A DNA stretch of 64,000 bases from Draconibacterium sp. (GTDB lineage: Bacteria; Bacteroidota; Bacteroidia; Bacteroidales; Prolixibacteraceae), in contig JADIYN010000023.1 in the NCBI GenBank assembly GCA_016705335.1, positions 1 through 64,000 of the forward strand. The letters run 5' to 3'. The position numbers were made by a program, and so were the translations under genes. Below the pieces are notes generated by a model, which saw only the letters and a list, made by a program, of their open reading frames with translations, was not told where the DNA came from and did no database searches. Positions 56,077 through 64,000 of the stretch are shown one piece after another. The first letter of the stretch is position 1; every line of letters starts with the position of its first letter.

Positions 56077-57860
56077 TCAATTCTTCCTTTTGTCTATTGT
56101 GAATGAATCCGCCAGCTCATTGTTCGAATTAATAGCTGAATAAGTAAGTTTATCTCCTTCTATTTTTATGCATTGATAATACTGGCCTTCGGTTTTAACC
56201 ACTTCGGCATAAGGTTCTTCAGCTGCATCGCGGGTTCTGGAAGGAATTCCGATTGAAATAATATAAGCAGTTCCATTGTTGTACGAATCAACCACTTCGC
56301 CGCCTTTCATTGGTTTCGAGCGCATATAATAATGAATGTGTCCGCCAAAAACCATATCAACATGGTATTTATCGAAAAGCGGCACCCATGCTTTTTGTAT
56401 GTCTAAATACGGTTCTTCCCAGTTGTAAGGCGGAAAATGAAAAACTGCAATTTTCCATGTCGCGTTTGTATTTTTCAGTTGTTCTTCAATCCAGCCGGTT
56501 TGTGCATCAACAGAAGAAGTTGCATCAATCATCAGAAATAGGGCATTCTTATACGTGAACGAGTAAGTTTGTTCCTTATTAACTCCATCCGGTCCGTTTT
56601 TGGGGTAGCTGAAAAATTCACGGTACATCAAAGCGCCAAGTCCTGCACGGTTGTCGTGGTTCCCGGGAACGCACATCAGTGGTTTGCGCGAAATCACATT
56701 TTCAGGAAAATGAAGCAGATCATCCCACTGGTTGCGGTACAAACCATCGCTCACCAAATCGCCGGCGATTGTACAGAAAGCAGCATCAGGATGGGCAGAA
56801 TCGGCACGGTTAAAAAGTTCCCCAAATTTGGGTGAATAATGCGTGTCGCCAAACCAGACAAAGGCAAATGAATCGGTTGCCGACTGGGTTGAAAATGTGT
56901 ATTTTTCTTTCCACTCAGTTTCAGGTAAAATTTGATATTCGTAGTCGGTGCCTGGTTTTAATCCGGAAAGATGAGCAGTAAACCGATTGATAAACCTGTC
57001 GTTCATCAGCAGTAAATCTTCCATTCTGTATTTTTCAGCATCTGAAGAATAAACAATCGAAGACCCCTTTTCACGGTAATTTACGATTCCTGCAGAAACT
57101 GTAGTATCTGTGCGCCACTGAATATCCATTGTAGTTGACGGGTCGTTGCTCCATGTAAGCATAACCTGGTCGGGTTGAGCAGAAGATGGATAATTTGTTT
57201 TGCGGAAAGCGCCAATCAAATGCGATTCGGTTCCACGGCCACGAATAGTTGTCAGCAGTTTCTGCCCTTTCAATTCATCAGGCACATCGGTTAAAACCAG
57301 TTCGTCCCAGTCATGGTAAGTAAAAGCGCCATTTTGCAGAACACCCACAAACTGGTTTTCGGGGAAAAGTTGCTCAATACAAGTTCATCTTTTTCATTCT
57401 GAGGTTTTACCGAAACAAAATAGTGAAGTGAGAAATTTTCAAAACCATTAATTCCCAATCCTACTCTACCTGTTGGAAATGATTTTTGCCATATTTCGAA
57501 TTCAGTCATTTCGTTTTTAAGTGTCAGCCCTGTTTTCGAAAACCCGTTATTTTCGAGCCAAAACGGGATAGTTTCCTGTTTTACACTTCTGAAAATAGAA
57601 ACCACAACCGGCACATTCACATCGAACATCCAATGTTTTGTGGCAAGAACATTAATATCATCTTCGGATAACAAGGACATCACCTGGTTGTAATCCAGTT
57701 TTTCAAGTTCCAGTTCACTTTTGGATTGATATAAATTTGTTACTACCCTGTTCATGATGGATTTTACTGATTCTTCATTTTTTGAACAGGAAAACAAACC
57801 CGCAACTATAAGCAGTAGTATTAAGTGTTGCAGAATTTTAGAGAATTTTATTTGTATCAT
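56077..57860 (-). pseudogene. lipoprotein with purple acid phosphatase-like domain, one frameshift
   Basis: A lipoprotein signal (LFSC, Cys about residue 25) begins an N-terminal domain of about 200 residues that I do not recognise (SIMNRVVTNLYQSKSELE and following). Then comes a fibronectin-like segment (PDQVMLTWSNDPSTTMDIQWRTD) and the metallophosphatase core: WFGDTHYS, IAGDLVSDG, VPGNHDN, VFHFPPY, VFGGHIHYY. These are the purple acid phosphatase ligands. The two frames join at FSPENQFVGVLQNG if one C is added to the coding CCCC run (plus-strand GGGG 57361-57364). Directly adjacent to the DUF4838 gene. About 595 residues. Confidence 0.8.
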
Positions 57861-60430
57861 TTATTTGTTTTTATTTATCGATTCCATTTGCCTGTAAAAG
57901 GAATCTGCATGTGTTTGCCCGGCTTCAGCAAAATGTGTTATCCCTTCGCGTTTAACTATCATTTTAAAACGTTCATATGTTCCATCATAAATGGCTTTCA
58001 TCGGGGTTGTTTTACATTTCAGATACATTACCGGCAGCCTTGCCATTTCAACCCTGCGCCTTATTTCATCATTGTCGGCAACAATTTCCGCTTTGTCAAA
58101 TATACTGTCTGCTTCGCTCACAAAATCACCGGAAAACAAAACATCATCAGGACGTAAACCCAAATGAATATGTGTTTCAGGAGTCAGCCTGCCATGCAGA
58201 AAATCAAAATAATCCCGAACAAATTGTCCGCTGCGTCCGTAGTATCCCGTCATAAAATCATCAATAACTTCATCCACATTAATGTCAACATTCCACAATA
58301 ATTTTCCAATCAGGTAAGCACGCAATTCTGCAAATTCTCCGCCCCTGCTCTGGTATGCAGCCTGTTCCATAATTCCAATCGACTTATTGTCGCGAAAGGT
58401 TTTTATGTTTTGCTGAAGTACTTTAAAGTTTGGATACGGCATAATATAATGACTGAAATTAACCACGTAATCCCAAATATACATGTGTGGTGCAATGGCC
58501 GACCAGCCTTTCAAATCAGCAAGAAAATCCTGATTTTCCGAACAACTTTCAAAATCGTGTGCAAAACAGCATTCAATACTGCAAAAACGCACCACCACAT
58601 TTTCGCGGGGAATAATATTTGCCGGTGGTTTACGTGTGTATTGATATGCCAGTGTGCCAACATATTTATCGGGGAACTCGACTTTAATCCTGTCGGCAAC
58701 CTGATTGACAAACCAAATTATTGGGCCCGATTCGCTGCCTTCTTTTTCAACAATAGCCTGGCATTTATCGCATTGACAAGGATTTCGCCAATCGTTTTGT
58801 GAAACTGAGTAAATCAGGTAATCAGGATTTTTTCTGATCGTTTCCTTTAAACGTTCTGTGATAATATCCAAAACATCAGGATTTGTCAAACAAAGTTGTG
58901 CATGGTCGTGAATGCGTTTGCCATCAATCAAACTATAATATTCAGGATGCTTGTCATAAAATTCAGCAGGCGGCATTAACGGATAAAAAGTATGAACTGA
59001 CCAGTAACCTTCAACTCCACCATGCTGTTCGCGAAATGACATGGCACCGTTGATTTTGTTGTGAGCTGCCCAGTCGGGATTAAAAGCCTCGTAATAGAAA
59101 TCATTTCGAACCTGTATTGAGGGAGATTCAGAATGATTGAGATAATTAAACTCATATTTTTCGCGTGTGGGAATTACGGTAACTGACGGTGTGTACCAGC
59201 GACATCCAAACTCATTCTCTAAAAACGAGAAAACAGCGTACATTGAACCTCTTTCACTTCCACCACAAAACAAAATATTCGATCCCGAATTTTCATAGAA
59301 ATAAGTTTCATCCTTGTCGTCCGGTTTTTCTGAATCATCAGGAAGCAGCATGAAAGTGTGACGGTTGTAACCAATTATTAATTCGTGGTTTCCTGTTTCT
59401 GTTTCATCAGTTTTTATGGGAAATTCAGCACCACTTATTTCAAACAGACAACGCTGAAGTTCCTTAGCAGCCCACTTTTCACTTTCCGATGATTCGGAGC
59501 CAATTACAATTGAATAATCTGTTTTTCCCTTTTCAAAAAGAACATGTTTAACAGGAACTCCTGATGCGAAGTTGATTTCATTTGTCCAGAATGTTCCATC
59601 GCTTAAAGTTGCATTTATTTTCAGCAGGTATTTTTGAAAACCTTCAGTTCCAACCGGTAAAATCATTTCGTTTTTGCGGGACCAATCACTTTTCCAAACT
59701 GTATTTTTCGAGTTTGCATTTATGATTTCAAGATGAACTGTTTTAAATATTTTTTGCGAAACTGATTCCATTTGTAAAAACTGTAAAACCGGAGTTCCGT
59801 CAATACCTGTGTTTATCTGAAACAAATCATTTGAGCCAACAAACTCATTCAAATTAAAAGGTAAAATCCGAACCCCAAATTCCCATCTGTTTCCCCGTTC
59901 TTCAATTTTCAGTAAAATTGTGTTTAACCCTTTTTTAACAGCAACAGGAATAAAATCGTCATCTGCAACAAATCCATGGGCTTCGGGGCAATCCCAAACC
60001 TGCTCGCCATTAAACCAAAGCCGTCCACCATCGTTACTCCCCAGCGCAAAAAGTGCCATTCCATCAAAATCTGAATAAATTTCAGCGTAAGCATAAGCTG
60101 TAACAAATGACTTTTTTGAAATTATTTCATCAAGATTTATAAGCGAATCGCGGCCTTCATATTTTAACCAACGGGCTGAACCACCCTTGAATTTAATTTC
60201 CTGTCCATTTTTCACAACAGGGCTTTTTTCGCCACCATTTTTTATAAGAAAATCTGTTTCGAAATCAGGCAAATGACGGGTTTCATCGCTGCTTTCGTTA
60301 AGTGGAAAAGGACCCGCCAGATACCAGTCATTTATCCACTTGCCAAACGAGAGTTGATTTTCCTGTGCATTCGCTTGAAAACAAATGATTAAAAAAAGAA
60401 AAACACAGAATTGATTACCGAACTTTTCAT
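57861..60430 (-). pseudogene. DUF4838 glycoside-hydrolase-like protein, 5' frameshift
   Basis: The main frame runs from about 60300. The signal peptide begins at ATG 60430 (MKSSVINSVFFFF, then LIICFQANAQ) and is one base out of frame at the T7 run (plus-strand A7 60391-60397). The 850-residue protein has an N-terminal jelly-roll-like region (ALGSNDGGRLWFNGEQVWD), a carbohydrate-esterase-adjacent domain with SESEKWAAKELQRCLFEISG (GH67 N-type), and the DUF4838 catalytic-type core (SQNDWRNPCQCDKCQAIVEKEG, LAYQYTRKPP, SIECCFAHDFE). DUF4838 resembles alpha-glucuronidases, but no activity is established. Phosphatase gene follows with no spacing. Confidence 0.8.
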
Positions 60431-60461
60431 TTTATCCTAATTATTATTTTCAATTTTATCA

Positions 60462-62511
60462 CTAATAAACCGCAGGCATTTCGGGACCATTATAAGGAGC
60501 TGCTCCAAAATGCAAACCAGGTCTTTTAGGAACCGAAACGAGATTGGGATCGTTGGTTTCTATTTCACACTTTGTTCCAATTCACAATCGTTGCCTGTTA
60601 AAGCGCAGTAAGTAAAGTTAAACCAGGGCAAGTGGTCTGCCCGTTTTACTTCCCATGTACGTTCGAGGCTGCGCAGGTAAACCGACCGCAAAACCGGATC
60701 TTTTGCATAACGCAGCAAAGTATAATACGCCATAAAAGCCAGGTCGTCATCCCACGGCGTAATAGTTTCCGGCGGAAAAGTGTTTTTCTGGCGAAGTGTA
60801 TTTGCAGGATATCCCCATTTCACCAGTTGCTGATAGCCATCTTTGAATTTTTGTTCGTCAGTTGCGGCAATGGCGGCTTCCATATATGATAACGCTTCCA
60901 ATCCATTTAATCCGCGGTCCATATAACCGTAAGGACGAAGCAAATACTCAGGATTCCAGCGTGCCCAGCGTGTGGGTTTTCCATCCAAATCGTACATTGT
61001 CCAGCCACAATCGATAATGTACGAAGCCATTTTTCGCAAATGTTCGCGTGCAACTTCTTTCTCTATTCCTTCAGCAACAAGGTCGAGGAACAAGGAAATG
61101 GCATAAAAATGAGAAGTTACCTCATCGCTTGAAGTATCGCCTTTCCAAAACCATTTGCCATCAGGCGTTGGATACCACTTTGCCGGTAATCCGCCCGAAC
61201 CCTGTTTTCCGCGTTCATCTTTGTCACCTGTTGCCGACCATATTGAACGTGCTATATATCCTTTATGTTCTGTTATTTTATTCAGCCAAATCATTGCCTT
61301 AAATGATTCAACTGCCGCTGCCCTGTCAGCTGGATTTCCGGTAACTTTATACTTGTAACACATTGCTGCAAGGTATGGCGCAGTGTGACCGCCATCATTG
61401 TCGCTCACTTCACGCACCCATTCGCCATCTTTCAGGTATAAAAGATGAAAAAAACCAAACCTTTTATGCCCCCATTCTTCAATGTGTCTTTCAAAATATG
61501 CCGACTTTTTTAGAAGTGTAAAAGGTTCGTATTTAATGATACCGATTCCTGAGTTTGTTGCGACATAAATAACGTTTTTACCAACAGCAATATCATTTAC
61601 CTTTTGATCTGGAAGCCACATTCCCTCACCAAAATACTGAAATTCATTTCCAACTTTGCGAACCGCACCTCGTGAAGTACCAATCCATAAATCGTTGTCG
61701 AAACCTTTTTTAAGACAGGTAATTTCTTCCACAGGAAGTCCATCGGAACCTTTGATACTTTTCAGGGAAGCACCACGCAGTTCTGCCAAACCACGATCTG
61801 TGCCAATGTAAAGCCGGTTTCCGAAACTGAGTAAGTCGGTTGTATTGCGTGATGGCAGATTTCCCCAGTCAATAAAATCCTGGTTTACTGTAAGCCCGTC
61901 AAACAACACCAATTGTCCGGGCCGAAGCACATATAAAGTTCCGCTGTATGATTCAATTTGAGTAATTGGCCCAAGTTCAACCGGATCGGCATGAAGTTGC
62001 GAACCGTCTTCCATTATCATTGTAATATCGCTACCATAATACCCACCTACAAATTTTGTTAAAACAAATTTTTCGCCATCGAACTTAAAAATCTCATCAC
62101 GGGTAACTGCGTGCAATTTGCCTGCATGCATGCATAAATCAACATATTTTCGATTATCGGTTTTGTTCCATTTCCCGTTTTTGTAGCGAAATAAACCATC
62201 AGATGCTATTGCCCAAATTTCGTTGTTTTCGCATTTCAAGACGCTAATATTTGCGGGTGCTGAAATTTCCTGTTTCAGGGTTTCATTTTCAACCCGAAAA
62301 AGCTGATTACCAACAAGCACAAAGCAAATACCATCGGTTTCAACAATTGAAGTAACAGGTTTGTCAGTTGCGATTTTAACTGAAACTTCCTGAAGATAAA
62401 CATCATCGTTTTGTGGTTTCCAGCTTCTATCAACTGAATTGCCTGTATTTTGAGCTGAGATGAGTCCTAAAAAGAGTTCAACACAAATGTTAAAGTAAAT
62501 ATTTTTCGCAT
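60462..62511 (-). pseudogene. beta-propeller plus alpha-toroid glycan-type protein, two frameshifts
   Basis: ATG 62511 (MRKIFTLTFVLNSF, then LGLISAQ) gives a signal peptide when one T is added (plus-strand A5 62469-62473). The first part is a beta-propeller with two-component-regulator-type blades (LLSFGNRLYIGTDRGLAELRG, DNDLWIGTSRGAVRKVG, VIYVATNSGIGIIKYEPF). The second part (from about residue 350) is helical with HTAPYLAAMCYKYKVTGNPADRAAAVESFKAMIWLNKI and YGYMDRGLNGLEALSYMEA, like alpha/alpha-toroid enzymes. The tail continues in another frame (EIETNDPNLVSVPKRPGLHFG) to a stop at 60462 if one A is added near 60571. About 683 residues. Confidence 0.7.
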
Positions 62512-63086
62512 AATCCAATTTTAGTTTTCCAAAGTTGATATTTCTTAAAAGCCTTTTGCAAAAACGGTTTAGCAAAGTTCCGAATAAAAGAACTTATACA
62601 AAGAAAACCGCTTTCGATACCAATCGCTTCGGTTATTTTATTCAAAAGATAAAGTATATTAACAGTAAACCATTTCAATTTTTGGAAAAGTTCTGTTTTA
62701 GGACAAAAATTAAGTAGGATTTTTAGTCGAAAATAAAGGTTACTACAAAAGTAACGAATGTGGTAAATTGCTACATTGCATGTTCAAAAATCAAACGCAG
62801 TTGAAACAAAAATTTCATCTATGATACTGAAATTGATATGTAAATTTTTCCTGGCAAACGGGACTCCAAGTGGTCGGGTTGAAACAGTAAATTATAAGAG
62901 AATTGAAACAATTGGATTAAGATGAAAATCATTTTCAACAGAATAAAAGAACTTTGCGAGTGTACTTTTGAATCAGCTCTTCCACTTAAATTTATTTCAA
63001 AATGCAACAGAAAGTTCAATTTTTGAAATTATTGCCTAAAGTTTCTTATTTCTGACTATTAAAAACAATAAAAATCAATAAGCAAA
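62512..63086. other. 575-bp divergent intergenic region
   Basis: Sequence between the propeller protein (-) and the esterase (+). No gene is supported; short frames lack protein character. It contains a small inverted repeat, GTTAC-tacaaaa-GTAAC, near 62738-62754. It must hold both promoters, but I could not assign them. Confidence 0.45.
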
Positions 63087-63979
63087 ATGAAAATCAAATT
63101 AGTTTTCCTTTTTCTGATTGCCTTTGCAGTCACAGTTTCGGCAAAAAATACAAAGTGTTTTACCTTGGTGGCCAATCGAATATGGATGGATTTGGATACA
63201 ATAATCAACTTCCGGAAGAGCTAAATAAACCTGTTGACGGGGTTTATATTTTCCATGGCAACTCAACACGCGACAGTTTTGAGTTGGGTGGACAAGGAGT
63301 TTGGGATGTTTTAAAACCCGGTCACGGCACGGGCCACACTTCAACTTTCGAAAAAAACTTCCTTTCCGACAGGTTTGGTGTTGAAATTACTTTTGCCCGC
63401 GAAATGAAAAAAATGTTCCCCAACGAAAATATTGCAATTATTAAATACAGTCGCGGTGGAACTTCCATTCATATTGATGCTGCCGGTCCTTTTGGTTGCT
63501 GGGACCCTGATTTTACCACAGGCAGCGGAAACAACCAGTACGACCATTTTCTGGCTACATTAAACAATGCCTTTTCGGTTAAAGATATTGACAATGATGG
63601 TGAAACTGATGAATTGATACCTGCCGGTATTTTATGGATGCAGGGCGAAAGTGACGCCAATACACCAGAAATTGCCAATCTTTATTTTGCCAATCTGAAA
63701 CGCCTGGTTGATTTAATGCGTGCAGCTTTGCTTACCGATGATTTGCCGGTTGTAATTGGGAGGATTTCGGATTCGGGAAATGATGCCGATGGAAAAGTGT
63801 GGGATTTTGGGAATGTTGTTCGCTGGCAGCAGGCAAAATTTGTGAATCAGGATGGAAATGCTGCGCTAATAACCACGACTGACAATTACAAATATTCAGA
63901 TAAATGGCACTATGATACAGAAGGTTATATTGATTTTGGAAAACAATTCGCAATAGAAATGCAGAAATTAATGAAGTAA
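63087..63979 (+). pseudogene. sialate O-acetylesterase-like (SASA) esterase, 5' frameshift
   Basis: ATG 63087 (MKIKLVFLFLIAFAVTVSA) is a signal peptide, and adding one A to the A6 run at 63143-63148 joins it to KKYKVFYLGGQSNMDGFGYN. SASA (DUF303) motifs follow: GGQSNMDG with the nucleophilic Ser, KYSRGGTSIHIDAAG, LWMQGESDANTPE, and HYDTEGYIDFG with the catalytic His. About 298 residues. It removes O-acetyl groups from sialic acid or from plant-type polysaccharide in characterised members. It is divergent from the glycan locus and probably functionally part of it. Confidence 0.8.
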
Positions 63980-64000
63980 AATTAAATACAGGTCGTCAAC

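Noticed and set aside
53461..63979. Classical polysaccharide utilisation locus
   Set aside because: No SusC/SusD pair or hybrid/anti-sigma regulator is visible in the window; only the enzyme and MFS parts are present.
1..64000. tRNA, rRNA and riboswitch genes
   Set aside because: No cloverleaf arms with a T-loop GTTCGA context, rRNA motifs or known riboswitch cores were found by eye.

Overview
The window is AT-rich chromosomal DNA from a member of the Bacteroidota, probably an environmental Bacteroidia of the Marinilabiliales/Prolixibacteraceae type (the rank is inference). Support comes from a type IX secretion sorting domain on a surface protein, a TonB receptor with an N-terminal CarboxypepD-like domain, a multi-repeat DUF349 protein, Bacteroidota-only families (DUF3788, DUF4256, DUF4407, DUF4838), and TAnnTTTG promoter elements. 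No rRNA, tRNA, CRISPR array or intact transposase gene was seen.

Layout. 0-6.8 kb is an accessory stretch of small plus-strand genes with wide spacers. It holds DUF3788, a GldL-like membrane peptide, DUF3592, a 21-bp tandem repeat, an XRE-type HTH protein, an HNH nuclease, and a broken coiled-coil/DUF4407 pair. It also carries a GC-rich attC-like inverted repeat. 7-12.4 kb holds a giant multi-PAS hybrid histidine kinase followed by a DHFR-like reductase and DUF4256. 12.5-18.2 kb is an SOS-like mutagenesis locus: a LexA/UmuD-type cleavable XRE-S24 repressor divergent from a Y-family polymerase, DnaE2 and an unknown gene, with a perfect 12-bp inverted repeat between the divergent starts. 18.2-24.5 kb holds DUF349, an ArsC/LMW-PTP-like protein, aminopeptidase P and two tandem cytidylate-kinase-like genes. 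24.5-32.7 kb holds a DUF1080-PHP lipoprotein with an MFS transporter, a Na/Pi cotransporter and a heavy-metal module (HYC_CC_PP-like protein, TonB receptor, HMA protein). 33-40 kb holds a beta-barrel, a two-component system and a T9SS-secreted beta-helix protein. 40.5-50 kb holds a PadR plus UvrA-like drug-resistance-type module with palindromic operators, then a run of small minus-strand accessory genes. 50.3-53.4 kb holds a BvgS-like hybrid kinase and RluF. 53.4-64 kb is a glycan-related locus: BNR/sialidase-like, FucP-like MFS, purple acid phosphatase-like, DUF4838 hydrolase-like, propeller/alpha-toroid and SASA esterase genes, without SusC/SusD.

A pervasive feature is that about 17 otherwise conserved genes are each interrupted by one or a few apparent 1-nt indels, mostly single-base losses in short homopolymers. 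I merged these into full-length entries marked as pseudogenes. The pattern looks more like consensus-sequence error than biological decay, except for one larger lesion in dnaE2. Positions of shifts are read by eye from frame continuity and are approximate to a few bases.
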